Source: Actinomycetales bacterium UBA1416 (GTDB lineage: Bacteria; Actinomycetota; Actinomycetes; Actinomycetales; Actinomycetaceae). From it: a DNA stretch of 39,532 nucleotides. Under the pieces are notes generated by a model that ran no database searches, had not been told where the DNA came from, and saw nothing but the letters and a program-made list of their open reading frames with translations. The stretch covers positions 1 through 39,532 of the forward strand of contig DBPQ01000058.1 of NCBI GenBank assembly GCA_002304945.1, given 5' to 3'. The position numbers and the translations under genes were made by a program. Positions 15,174-23,481 of the stretch are shown in pieces. Positions within the stretch are counted from its first letter, which is position 1, and every line of letters begins with the position of its first letter.

Positions 15174-17964
15174 GGTGGCCCCGCCGTCGCACCACCTTGG
15201 CCGCCTCCTCGAACCACAGGACCACGGAGGACATCGCGATCGCGATCAGCCACAGTTCCAGCCCCATGGAGGTGGTCCCGAACGCGACCTGGAGGAACGG
15301 CAGCTCGACGACGGCGACCTGGAGGACGGCGCCGAGCACGAGGGCACCCACCAGCCACCTGTTGGACAGCAGACCGTGGAACGCACTCGTGGTCGCGGAG
15401 CGGGCGTTCAGCGCGTTGAAGAGCTGGGCGAACACGAGCGCCGTGAAGCCCGCCGTCCTGCCCTCGACGAACGAGGCCTGGCCCTCCACCAGTCCCGCGG
15501 GGAGCGCGATGTCGATGGTGAGGAGGGTCACCGCTGCCATGACGAGGCCGATCGAGAGGATCCGGCCCCACATCTCCCGGTCGAGGATGCGGTCGTCCGG
15601 GGAGCGGGGGGCACGGCCCATCACGTCGTCGATCTCGGGGTCCATGCCCATGGCGAGCGCCGGGCCGGAGTCGGTGACCAGGTTGATCCACAGGATCTGG
15701 GTGGCGAGCAGCGGCACCACGAGCCCCCCGGTGCCGCCGTCGGTCAGCCCGATGACGGAGGCGAGGACCACGCCCAGGAACACGGTGGCCACCTCGCCCA
15801 TGTTCGAGGAGAGCAGGTAGCGGAGGAACTTCGTGATGTTGTCGAAGATGACCCGGCCCTGCCGCACCGCCCGGACGATGGTGGCGTAGTTGTCGTCCCC
15901 GAGGATCATGGTGGCCGCCTCCTTGGTGACCTCCGTACCCGTGATGCCCATCGCGATCCCGATGTCCGCGGACTTCAGTGCCGGGGCGTCGTTGACGCCG
16001 TCCCCGGTCATCGCGACCACGTGGCGGTCCGCCTGGAGGGCGTCCACGATCCGCAGCTTGTGCGCCGGGGCCACCCGCGCGAACACCGAGGTCTCGCGGA
16101 CCGCTGCGGCGAACTCCTCGTCCGTGAGCCCGTCCAACTCGGTGCCGGTGCGGGCCGTGGCCCCCGGGCCGACGACGATCCCGAGGTCGGTGGCGATGCG
16201 CAGCGCGGTGGCGGGATGGTCCCCCGTGATCATCACGGTCCGGATCCCGGCGCGGTGGGCGTCGGCGATCGCGTCGGCGACCTCCTCGCGCGGGGGGTCC
16301 ATGATCCCGACGACGCCGAGGTGCACCAGGTCCCGCTCCGCGCTCTCGTCCAGCTCGCCTGCCTCGGTGAGTTCGTCGTCGGCGAGGTCGCGGTAGGCGA
16401 CCGCCAGGGTGCGGAACGCCTGTCCCGAGAGTTCCTCCACGTCGGCGAGCACCCGGGCGCGGCCGTCGGCGTCGAGGGCACGGACGTCGTCGCCGACGAG
16501 GACGTGGGTGCACCGCTCGAGCAGCACGTCCGGAGCGCCCTTGGTGAAGAGGCGGCGGTGCCCGTTGCGGTGGGTCACCTGGGTGGACATGCGCTTGCGC
16601 TGGGAGTCGAAGGGGATCTCCCCCTCGCGGTCGTACAGCTCGAGGCGCTCGTGGGCGCCGTCGACCTTCCGGACCGCCACGAGGAACGCGGCCTCCGTGG
16701 GGTCGCCCTCGATGGACCAGCCGTCGTCGGCGTCGTGCGTGAGCTGGGCGTTGTTGGCGAGGGCACCGGTGACGAGGACACGGCTGGCGGCCCGCTCGGC
16801 TGCGCGCGGGTCGTCCGCGTCCGCGACATTCGCACTCCCCTCCGGCCGGTACCCGATCCCGTCGAGGTCCACCCGCCCGAGCGGGGTGACGACGGTGCGC
16901 AGGGTCATCTCGTTGCGCGTCAGCGTGCCCGTCTTGTCGGAGCAGATGACGGAGGCGGAGCCGAGCGTCTCCACCGAGTGCAGGGACTTCATCACCGCAT
17001 TGCGCCGCGCGAGGACCCGCACGCCGATGGCGAGCACGAGGGAGAGGATCGCCGGCAGGCCCTCGGGAACGGCCGCGACCGCGAGCGAGACGCCGAGCAG
17101 GAGGACCGTCACCGCTTCCTCGGCGGTGGAGACGCCGTTGAGGAGGGCGACGGCCGCCATCACGACGACCGCGATCACCACGACGATGATGCCGAGCGAC
17201 CTCGAGACCGCCGCGATCTCCCGCTGCAGCGGCGTGGGCTCGGACTCCGTGCTCTCGAGGAGGCCGGCGATGGCGCCCATCTCCGTGTCCATCCCGGTGG
17301 CCGTGACGACGGCGCGGCCCACGCCCTGCACCACCGCCGTGCCCTTGTGGACCATGTTGCGGCGGTCGCCGAGGGCGGTGTCCGCCGCGAGCGCCGCGGG
17401 GCCCTTCTCCGTGGCCTCGGACTCGCCGGTGAGCGACGCCTCCTGGACCTTCAGCCCGGTGGCCGTCAGGATCCGTGCGTCCGCGCCGATCGCGTCGCCC
17501 TCCGCCAGCACGAGGACGTCCCCGATCACGAGGTCCGCGGACGGGATCGTGACGAGCCGGCCCTCCCGCACCACGGTGGAGTTCGCGGCGGTCATCGACG
17601 CGAGGGCGGCGACGGCGTCCTCCGCACGCGCCTCCTCGACAAATCCGATGGCCGCGTTGAGGAGGACGATGACGGCGATCACGATCGCGTCCACGGGGAC
17701 ACCCGCCGCCCCCTCGACCACCCAGGCCGCCACCGAGATGACGATGGCCACCAGCAGCAGGATGACGAGCGGGTCGCGGAACTGGGCGAGGATGCGGCGC
17801 CACAACGGCACCGGCGGGGCGGAGCGGAGCTCGTTGGGCCCGTCGCGCTCGAGGCGCCGCCGTGCCTCGGACTCGGTCAGGCCGTGGTCCGGATCGACCT
17901 CGAGGTCCCCGACGACCTCCTCCCAGGGACGCTGATGGGGGACGTCACCGCGTACTGCTGCCAT
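15163..17964 (-). CDS. P2-type cation ATPase, SERCA-like calcium pump
   Basis: A 933-residue P-type ATPase. The cation ATPase N-terminal domain is residues 10-75, actuator motif TGES 179-182, PEGL (300-303) in M4, phosphorylation site DKTGTLT with Asp343, and hinge TGDGVNDAPALK. M5 reads SSNMGEV and M6 NLVTDSGPA, matching the SERCA Asn/Glu and Asn/Asp calcium ligands. In M8 a Gln (FAQLFNALN) stands where SERCA has Glu908. It probably exports Ca2+ (or Mn2+) at ATP cost. The ATG at 17964 is preferred over an upstream TTG because GGAGAG and GGAGG precede it. It overlaps the antiporter gene by 11 bp, tail to tail. Confidence 0.9.
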   Translation of the reverse strand: MAAVRGDVPHQRPWEEVVGDLEVDPDHGLTESEARRRLERDGPNELRSAPPVPLWRRILAQFRDPLVILLLVAIVISVAAWVVEGAAGVPVDAIVIAVIVLLNAAIGFVEEARAEDAVAALASMTAANSTVVREGRLVTIPSADLVIGDVLVLAEGDAIGADARILTATGLKVQEASLTGESEATEKGPAALAADTALGDRRNMVHKGTAVVQGVGRAVVTATGMDTEMGAIAGLLESTESEPTPLQREIAAVSRSLGIIVVVIAVVVMAAVALLNGVSTAEEAVTVLLLGVSLAVAAVPEGLPAILSLVLAIGVRVLARRNAVMKSLHSVETLGSASVICSDKTGTLTRNEMTLRTVVTPLGRVDLDGIGYRPEGSANVADADDPRAAERAASRVLVTGALANNAQLTHDADDGWSIEGDPTEAAFLVAVRKVDGAHERLELYDREGEIPFDSQRKRMSTQVTHRNGHRRLFTKGAPDVLLERCTHVLVGDDVRALDADGRARVLADVEELSGQAFRTLAVAYRDLADDELTEAGELDESAERDLVHLGVVGIMDPPREEVADAIADAHRAGIRTVMITGDHPATALRIATDLGIVVGPGATARTGTELDGLTDEEFAAAVRETSVFARVAPAHKLRIVDALQADRHVVAMTGDGVNDAPALKSADIGIAMGITGTEVTKEAATMILGDDNYATIVRAVRQGRVIFDNITKFLRYLLSSNMGEVATVFLGVVLASVIGLTDGGTGGLVVPLLATQILWINLVTDSGPALAMGMDPEIDDVMGRAPRSPDDRILDREMWGRILSIGLVMAAVTLLTIDIALPAGLVEGQASFVEGRTAGFTALVFAQLFNALNARSATTSAFHGLLSNRWLVGALVLGAVLQVAVVELPFLQVAFGTTSMGLELWLIAIAMSSVVLWFEEAAKVVRRRGHLTP

Positions 17965-18006
17965 GCCTCCACTCTCCCCGGCCGCCGGGCCGCGGGACAA
18001 GTCGGG

Positions 18007-18390
18007 TCAGCGCAGCGGGGCGGGGAGGGCGCCGACCGGCACCGGGACGGCGGCGGGCGTGGAGTCGTGGGCGACGTCGTCGACGAGGCGGCGGACGTGC
18101 CGCGCGGCACGGGCGGCGAGGTGACCGACTGCCACGTGCTTGAGGGACAGGATCGCCTGCACGCCGATGGCCACCCAGATGAGGTTTGTCGCGGCCGACG
18201 GCCAGGCGCCGCTCGCCGTCGCGCTCAGGGCGAGGGCCGCGGCCCCGCCGATGTTGAGCCCCTGGTAGGCCAGCGAGCTGGGGCTGACGCGCCCGTTCGT
18301 CACGAGGGCGTAGGCGCCGATGGTCACGGCCGCCCCCACCCATCCGATGAGGCCCACGAGAGTCGACAGCAGTTCGTTCACGTGCACCAT
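18007..18390 (-). CDS. small membrane protein, CBU_0592-like
   Basis: A 127-residue protein with three hydrophobic segments: LLSTLVGLIGWVGAAVTIGA, LAYQGLNIGGAAALALSA and TNLIWVAIGVQAILSL. The GWxGAxxxxxAY ... YQxLNIxGA ... W pattern fits the CBU_0592 family of small membrane proteins of unknown function. A polar, Pro/Ala-rich tail of about 40 residues follows. AAGGG lies 6 nt before the ATG at 18390. It diverges from a LysR gene across 63 nt, the usual layout of a LysR regulator and its target. It could be a small transporter subunit; no substrate can be read from sequence. Confidence 0.65.
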   Translation of the reverse strand: MVHVNELLSTLVGLIGWVGAAVTIGAYALVTNGRVSPSSLAYQGLNIGGAAALALSATASGAWPSAATNLIWVAIGVQAILSLKHVAVGHLAARAARHVRRLVDDVAHDSTPAAVPVPVGALPAPLR

Positions 18391-18453
18391 CGTGAGCCCT
18401 TCATCCATGAAGTGCAATCGAACAAACGCGGATACGGGATACAGTTCTGCTTC
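18391..18453. promoter_or_regulatory. divergent control region, LysR gene / small membrane protein
   Basis: A 63-nt AT-richer gap between two divergent starts. It contains the inverted repeat TTCATCCATGAA (18400-18411), which could be a LysR binding site, although the classical T-N11-A spacing is one base longer. Autoregulation and control of the membrane protein gene are inferred from layout. Confidence 0.4.
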
Positions 18454-19359
18454 ATGGAGATCGACACACGCCGGCTTGGCATCCTCCTTGCCGTCAGCAG
18501 GGCAGGAGGAGTGGTTGCGGCGGCGGATACCCTCCGGATCAGCCCTTCCGCCGTCTCGCAGCAGATCGCGAGACTCGAGGAGGAGACAGGCCTGCGGGTG
18601 TTGGACCGTCAGCCGGCCGGAGCCGTCCTGACACCGGCTGGCAAGATCCTGGCCGAGACGGCCGAGCGCGTGGAGGCGGAGCTCGGGGACGCACGCCGGG
18701 CCCTCGGCGGGCTCGGGGGCGGCGTGTCCGGCACCGTGACGGTCGGCGCCTTCCAGACCGCGATCCGTGCGATCCTCGTGCCCATGCTCGCCGGGCTGGC
18801 CGCCGAGCATCCCGGCGTCCAGCTCGTCATCCGGGAGGTCGCGGAGGAGCACGGCCGCCGGGCCCTGCGGCGGGGCGAGCTCGACCTGCTCGTGATCGAG
18901 CACGACGTCACCTCCCCGGAGGTGGTTCCCGTGGGGGTGCGAGACGTCCCCTTCTTCGACGAACCGTGGGTGGTGGTCCTCCCGGCCTCCTCCCCGACCC
19001 CGCTGTCAGTGATGGACCTCGCCGAGGCCACCTGGCTCGGACCCGAGCAGGGCTCGGCAGCCGACCGCGCGCTGCGCCGGTTGGCGGGAGAACTGGCGTT
19101 CCGCCCCCGCACCGCCCACCTCTACCTCGACTTCGACGTCGCTCTCGCCATGGTGACCGGGGGACTCGGGATCGCGCTCCTGCCCGCCCTCGCCCTCCAG
19201 CGGACGCTACCGGAGAACGTGCAGTGGGCGGCGCTGCCGGGCCTCGGCAGCCGGCGGGTCTTCGTCCGCCACCGGGTCAACCGCACCGAGCCACGGGCGG
19301 CAACCTCCGCGGTGCTCGACCTCATGCTGCGGGCGGGAGCAGGACTGCCGACGCCGTGA
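18454..19359 (+). CDS. LysR-family transcriptional regulator
   Basis: A 301-residue LysR protein. The N-terminal winged helix (RRLGILLAVSRAGGVVAAADTLRISPSAVSQQIARLEEETG, about 6-46) is complete, followed by the linker helix and a periplasmic-binding-type effector domain (about 90-295; GTVTVGAFQTAIRAILVP start, YLDFDVALAMVTGGLGIALLPAL near the end). Such regulators bind near divergent promoters and respond to a small molecule. It faces the small membrane protein gene, its probable target. Effector unknown. Length and architecture are normal. Confidence 0.88.
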   Translation: MEIDTRRLGILLAVSRAGGVVAAADTLRISPSAVSQQIARLEEETGLRVLDRQPAGAVLTPAGKILAETAERVEAELGDARRALGGLGGGVSGTVTVGAFQTAIRAILVPMLAGLAAEHPGVQLVIREVAEEHGRRALRRGELDLLVIEHDVTSPEVVPVGVRDVPFFDEPWVVVLPASSPTPLSVMDLAEATWLGPEQGSAADRALRRLAGELAFRPRTAHLYLDFDVALAMVTGGLGIALLPALALQRTLPENVQWAALPGLGSRRVFVRHRVNRTEPRAATSAVLDLMLRAGAGLPTP

Positions 19360-19449
19360 CCCGGGGATCGTCGCGGCCGGTGGGAACCCACGTGGGCCGC
19401 GTCACGTCCACCAGTCGGTCATCGGGACTCCACCGCGCGATCGGTTCCG

Positions 19450-19455
19450 TAAAGT
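19450..19455 (+). promoter_or_regulatory. -10 box of gltA, probably leaderless
   Basis: TAAAGT fits the actinobacterial TAnnnT -10 pattern and ends 7 nt before the gltA ATG, so transcription would begin at or next to the start codon. No Shine-Dalgarno sequence is present, which agrees with a leaderless mRNA. Confidence 0.5.
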
Positions 19456-19462
19456 TCAACTC

Positions 19463-20734
19463 ATGGCAAAGAATCTCCAAATCCGCTCGGGCGGTGACGA
19501 CGTCACCCTCGACGTCACCGACGGCACCATCCGTGCCGCGGACCTGAAGCAGATCGCGACCGACCAGGGCCCCCTCGCGACGTACGACCCGGGACTCCTG
19601 AACACCGCGTCGTGCCGCTCCGCGATCACCTACATCGACGGGGACGCGGGAATCCTCGAGTACCGCGGCTACCCCATCGAGCAGCTCGCGGAGAACTCCA
19701 CCTACCTGGAGGTGGCCTACCTGCTGCTCAACGGGGAGCTGCCGGACGCCGCGCAGCTCGCCAAGTGGGAGAGCGACGTCAACCACCACCGCCTCGTGCA
19801 CGAGAACGCCAAGGACATCATCTCGAAGTCCCGGTACGACTCGCACCCGATGGCGAAGCTCATGTCCGCCGTCGCCTCGCTCCACGCCTTCTACCCCGGC
19901 TCCCGCGACATCGCCGACCCCGCCGAGCGCGAGGTCAACATGATCCGGCTCCTCGCGAAGATGCCCACCCTCGCCGCCTTCGCCTACCGCCACTCCCTCG
20001 GCCGCAACTACGTCTACCCGAGTGACGAACTGGGCTTCATCGAGAACTTCCTCTCCATGCTGTTCAAGCGGCAGGAGCGGCACTACCAGGCGGACGAGCG
20101 CCTCGTCCGAGCCGTCGACGTCCTGTTCATCCTGCACGCGGACCACGAGCAGAACTGCTCGACGAACGCCGTCCGCGCCGTCGCCTCCGCGGGCAACGAC
20201 CCGTACACCTCCGCCGTCGCCGGCATCGCCGCCCTGTTCGGGCCGCTGCACGGCGGCGCCAACGAGGCTGTCCTCAAGATGCTGAACGAGATCGGGAGCG
20301 TGGACAACGTCCCCGAGTTCATCGCGGGCGTCAAGGACGGCAAGGCCAGGCTCATGGGCTTCGGACACCGGGTGTACAAGAACTACGACCCGCGGGCGCG
20401 CATCATCAAGAAGTCCGCCGAAGAGGTGTTCCAGGTGACCGGGGTGAACCCGCGGCTCGCCATCGCGCAGGAACTGGAGCGCATCGCGCTCGACGACGAG
20501 TACTTCGTCTCGCGGAAGCTCTACCCGAACGTCGACTTCTACTCCGGGCTCATCTACGAGGCACTCAACTTCCCGCCCGAGATGTTCACCGTCATGTTCG
20601 CCGTGCCGCGCACGGCCGGCTGGGTGTCCCAGTGGCAGGAGGGCGTCCTCGACCCGGAGCAGAAGATCACCCGCCCCAAGCAGATCTACATCGGCGAGCG
20701 CGGCCGCAGCTACTCCCCCATCACCGAGCGCTGA
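19463..20734 (+). CDS. gltA: citrate synthase
   Basis: A 423-residue type II citrate synthase, full length. It condenses oxaloacetate and acetyl-CoA in the first TCA-cycle step. Catalytic residues are visible: His263 in GPLHGGAN, His302 in GFGHRVY and Asp358 in VDFYSG; His228 in HADHEQN binds substrate. The N-terminal extension (residues 1-55, with VTDGTIRAADLKQI) is typical of the hexameric form. There is no Shine-Dalgarno sequence, and a TAAAGT -10 lies 7 nt before the ATG. A long hairpin starts immediately after the stop, so it is probably monocistronic. Confidence 0.96.
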   Translation: MAKNLQIRSGGDDVTLDVTDGTIRAADLKQIATDQGPLATYDPGLLNTASCRSAITYIDGDAGILEYRGYPIEQLAENSTYLEVAYLLLNGELPDAAQLAKWESDVNHHRLVHENAKDIISKSRYDSHPMAKLMSAVASLHAFYPGSRDIADPAEREVNMIRLLAKMPTLAAFAYRHSLGRNYVYPSDELGFIENFLSMLFKRQERHYQADERLVRAVDVLFILHADHEQNCSTNAVRAVASAGNDPYTSAVAGIAALFGPLHGGANEAVLKMLNEIGSVDNVPEFIAGVKDGKARLMGFGHRVYKNYDPRARIIKKSAEEVFQVTGVNPRLAIAQELERIALDDEYFVSRKLYPNVDFYSGLIYEALNFPPEMFTVMFAVPRTAGWVSQWQEGVLDPEQKITRPKQIYIGERGRSYSPITER

Positions 20735-20786
20735 CACCTGCGGTGGGTCGCCGGTGGTCACGCCACCCGGCGACCCACCGCAGGTG
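20735..20786 (+). terminator. long hairpin terminator after gltA
   Basis: An inverted repeat with arms of 23 and 24 nt (20735-20757 and 20763-20786), a 5-nt loop and a single bulged C, beginning on the base after the gltA stop. The arms start CACCTGCGGTGGG. No T-run follows, as is common for actinobacterial terminators. It ends only 13 nt before the GTG of the next gene, so that gene's promoter must lie within or upstream of the hairpin, or there is read-through. Confidence 0.8.
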
Positions 20787-20799
20787 GTAGGTGTAGGGG

Positions 20800-22290
20800 G
20801 TGAGTGACGGCATCATCAGGGTGGAGGGCACCGACCGGGTGTTCCACCGCAACCGGGTGCTCGCCGTGCTGCTCATCCCCCTGGCCATGTCACTCATGGC
20901 CGTCTCGTCGATCAACGTGGCCCTGCCGACGATCGAGCTCGGTCTCGGCGCCACCTCGTCCGACCTCCAGTGGGTGCTGGCCGGCTACGCCCTGACCTTC
21001 GGGGTCGCCCTCATCCCGGCGGGCCGCGTGGGCGACGTGCTGGGCCGGGGCAGCGTCTTCATCGCGGGCGTCACCGTGTTCACCCTCGCCTCCCTGGCCT
21101 GCGGCCTGGCCGCATCTCCTGCCCAGCTCAACATCGCCCGCTTCGTTCAGGGTGTGGGAGCGGGCCTCTTCGGCCCACCCACCATCGGGATGATCCAGCA
21201 GTACTTCACGGGCCTGGCCCGGGCGAAGGCGTTCGCCCTGTTCGGGGTGGCCGTGAGCGCCTCCGTGGCCGTGGCCCCCGTCCTCGCCGGCGCGATCATC
21301 CAGCTCATCGGACCGGAGAACGGCTGGCGCGCCACGTTCTTCCTGAACGTCCCGATCGGCCTGCTCGGCGTGGGACTCGCCCTCGCGTGGTTCCCCTTCT
21401 CCCAGGAGCGGGCCGCACGGGCGCGCCGACGTCTCCGGCGGGACACCCCGCCCGAGGCACCCCTGCGCCGGGTCGACCTCGACCCGGTGGGCGGCCTGCT
21501 GGCTGCCGCCGGCGTGCTCGCCCTCATGTGGCCCTTCCTGACACGGGAGGGCGGATTGAGCTGGCTGTTCGTGCCGGCGGGATCCGTGGTCCTCGCGCTG
21601 TGGGTGTGGTGGGAGCGGCGCTACAAGGCGGCGGGACGCCAACCGATGGTCGACCTGGCGCTGTTCGACCACCGCTCCTTCACGTTCGGCACCGCGGTAT
21701 CGGCCGCCATGTTCCTCGGGTTCACCTCGGTGTTCGCCGTCCTCGCGATCCACCTGCAGTCGGGCCTGGGGGCGAGCGCGCTCGCGACCGGGCTCGTGGG
21801 TCTCCCCAACGCCGTCGTGTCGGCGTGGGCGTCGTGGTGGGCGGGCCGGCACGCGCTCACCCGGGGCCGGCGCCTCGTGGTGCTCGGCCTCCTCGCCATG
21901 ATCGCCGCGATGCTGCTCAGCGCACTCGTGGTGCTCCTCGTCGCGACCCGCGGATGGAGCTTCTGGTGGCTCGCCCTCACCCTCAGCCTCGCGGGCTGGG
22001 GAGTGGGCGTCATCGGCTCCTCCAACCAGACCCTCACCATGGAGGACATCCCGGGGCACGCCGGAGGCACCGCCGGCGGGGTGAAGCAGACCGCCGAACG
22101 CATCGGGACCGCGGTGGGCACCGCCGTCGTCACGGCCGTCTTCTTCGCCGTCGCGGCCACGCACGGCTCGGACCGGGGATTCGTCCTCGCCTACCTCGTG
22201 ATCGCCACGTTCCTGACCGTCGCCCTCCTCCTCGCCCTCATCGACCAGCGGCGTGCGAGGATGGGCGGTTCACCCATCCCCGCCACCTGA
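20800..22290 (+). CDS. MFS drug/proton antiporter, DHA2 family
   Basis: A 496-residue exporter with about 14 hydrophobic segments. SSINVALPTIELGLGATSSDLQWVLAGYALTFGVALIPAGRVGDVLGRG carries the DHA2 TM1-TM2 signature and motif A; ARFVQGVGAGLFGPPTIGMIQ is motif B/C-like. DHA2 pumps expel drugs or amphiphiles by proton antiport; the substrate here is unknown. The GTG at 20800 follows TAGGGG. The cupin gene starts 12 nt after its stop, indicating an operon. Confidence 0.87.
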   Translation: MSDGIIRVEGTDRVFHRNRVLAVLLIPLAMSLMAVSSINVALPTIELGLGATSSDLQWVLAGYALTFGVALIPAGRVGDVLGRGSVFIAGVTVFTLASLACGLAASPAQLNIARFVQGVGAGLFGPPTIGMIQQYFTGLARAKAFALFGVAVSASVAVAPVLAGAIIQLIGPENGWRATFFLNVPIGLLGVGLALAWFPFSQERAARARRRLRRDTPPEAPLRRVDLDPVGGLLAAAGVLALMWPFLTREGGLSWLFVPAGSVVLALWVWWERRYKAAGRQPMVDLALFDHRSFTFGTAVSAAMFLGFTSVFAVLAIHLQSGLGASALATGLVGLPNAVVSAWASWWAGRHALTRGRRLVVLGLLAMIAAMLLSALVVLLVATRGWSFWWLALTLSLAGWGVGVIGSSNQTLTMEDIPGHAGGTAGGVKQTAERIGTAVGTAVVTAVFFAVAATHGSDRGFVLAYLVIATFLTVALLLALIDQRRARMGGSPIPAT

Positions 22291-22302
22291 GAGAGGACCA
22301 CC

Positions 22303-22653
22303 ATGGCGAACAAGCTGTCGGACGTCACCACCTCCTCCGCCCACCTGGGCCTGTTCGAGGCCCTTCCCGTCACGGCAGAGGCCACCACCTCCCGAGTCGT
22401 GGTCAACAACCCGTTGCTGCGGGTCGTCGTCTTCGCCTTCGACGCCGGCGAGCTGCTCACCGACCACTCCTCGCCCCGGGCAGTCGTGGTCCACCTCCTC
22501 GACGGTGCCGTCCGCTTCACCTACGGCGGCACGGAGCACACCATGGTCGCGGGCGACGTCATCTACCTCGCGCCCGGGGAACGGCACTCGCTGATCGCCG
22601 ACGCCCCGAGCCGCCTCAGCCTCGTGATGGTGGACCGGGAACCAGGCGCCTAG
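22303..22653 (+). CDS. small cupin-domain protein
   Basis: A 116-residue single cupin barrel. The first motif is degenerate (FDAGELLTDHSSPRAVVVHLLDGAVRF, with one His) and the second is PGERHSLIADAP. It may hold a metal in the His-lined pocket and could bind or isomerise a small molecule, or act as a sensor. GAGAGGA lies before the ATG, and the gene follows the DHA2 exporter by 12 nt, so they are probably cotranscribed. Its stop overlaps the stop of the convergent NYN gene by 3 bp. Confidence 0.82.
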   Translation: MANKLSDVTTSSAHLGLFEALPVTAEATTSRVVVNNPLLRVVVFAFDAGELLTDHSSPRAVVVHLLDGAVRFTYGGTEHTMVAGDVIYLAPGERHSLIADAPSRLSLVMVDREPGA

Positions 22654-23396
22654 GCCCGCGCGGAGCCCCGCCGGCGGGAGCGCCGGCGCACCTGGGCCAC
22701 CGGGTTCTTGCCGTCCTTCGTGGGGCGGGACTGGACCAGGTAGTCGGGGTGCGCCGCCATGAGGTCCTTCAACTTCGTGTACCCCCACGTGCGCGGGTCG
22801 AAGTCGGAGGCCATGCGGGACAGGTTGGAGCCGAGGACCGAGAGGGTCGCCCAGCCGTCATCCCCCGAGGCTGCCTCCAGCGCCTCGGCGAGCAGCGTGT
22901 TGAGCCGCTTGTCCGGCTTGAACTCGGGCTTGTCCTCCTCCTCCGCGGGCAGGGCCTCCTCCGCGAGGTTCTCCAGGTAGATGAAGGTGTCGCAGGCGGC
23001 CCGGAACGGCTGGGGCGTCTTCCGTTGCCCGAACCCGTAGACCGTGAGGCCCTGCTCCCGGATCCGGGCGGCGAGGCGCGTGAAGTCGGAATCGGACGAG
23101 ACGATGCAGAAGCCGTCCAGGTTGCCGGCGTAGAGCAGGTCCATGGCGTCGATGATCATCGCGCTGTCCGTGGCGTTCTTGCCCGTGGTGTAGCTGAACT
23201 GCTGGATCGGCTGGATCGAGTTGTTGAGGAGCTCGGCCTTCCAGGATGCGAGCTGCGTGGAGGTCCAGTCCCCGTAGGCACGGCGGACGCTCGCCTTGCC
23301 GTACTTCGCGATCTCCACCACGAGGCGCTCGAGGTACTTCGCCGTGGTGTTGTCGGCGTCGATGAGGACCGCCAGCCTGCTCTCGTGGTCCGCCAT
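22650..23396 (-). CDS. NYN-domain RNase-like protein with C-terminal OST-HTH/LOTUS domain
   Basis: A 248-residue protein. The N-terminal NYN (PIN-like) fold has acidic residues at D13 (LIDADN), D77 (NATDSAM) and D102/D104 (SSDSDF), the expected nuclease cluster of the LabA/DUF88 group. Residues 160-225 (KRLNTLLAEALEAASGDDGWATLSVLGSNLSR ... YTKLKDLMAAHPDY) match an OST-HTH/LOTUS domain, which binds RNA. The tail is very basic (RRRSRRRGSARA). It may process or bind RNA in the cytoplasm; the target is unknown. It diverges from the ThrE-like gene by 85 nt. Confidence 0.83.
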   Translation of the reverse strand: MADHESRLAVLIDADNTTAKYLERLVVEIAKYGKASVRRAYGDWTSTQLASWKAELLNNSIQPIQQFSYTTGKNATDSAMIIDAMDLLYAGNLDGFCIVSSDSDFTRLAARIREQGLTVYGFGQRKTPQPFRAACDTFIYLENLAEEALPAEEEDKPEFKPDKRLNTLLAEALEAASGDDGWATLSVLGSNLSRMASDFDPRTWGYTKLKDLMAAHPDYLVQSRPTKDGKNPVAQVRRRSRRRGSARA

Positions 23397-23481
23397 GTTC
23401 CGATCCCTTCACCGTGACCACCACAACCCTAACGACACCGCGTGCACGCCGGGCCGGGACGGGCCGTGGGACAATCCGGGA

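Noticed and set aside
18400..18411. TTCATCCATGAA as a definite LysR box
   Set aside because: The spacing is T-N10-A, one base short of the classical T-N11-A, so it is kept only as a candidate inside the divergent region.
15106..19359. A 1417-codon open frame on the plus strand across the P-type ATPase and LysR genes
   Set aside because: It is antisense to a well-conserved ATPase, rich in Arg/His/Gly/Pro with no domain, and is an artefact of high GC third positions. Only its end, the LysR gene from 18454, is real.
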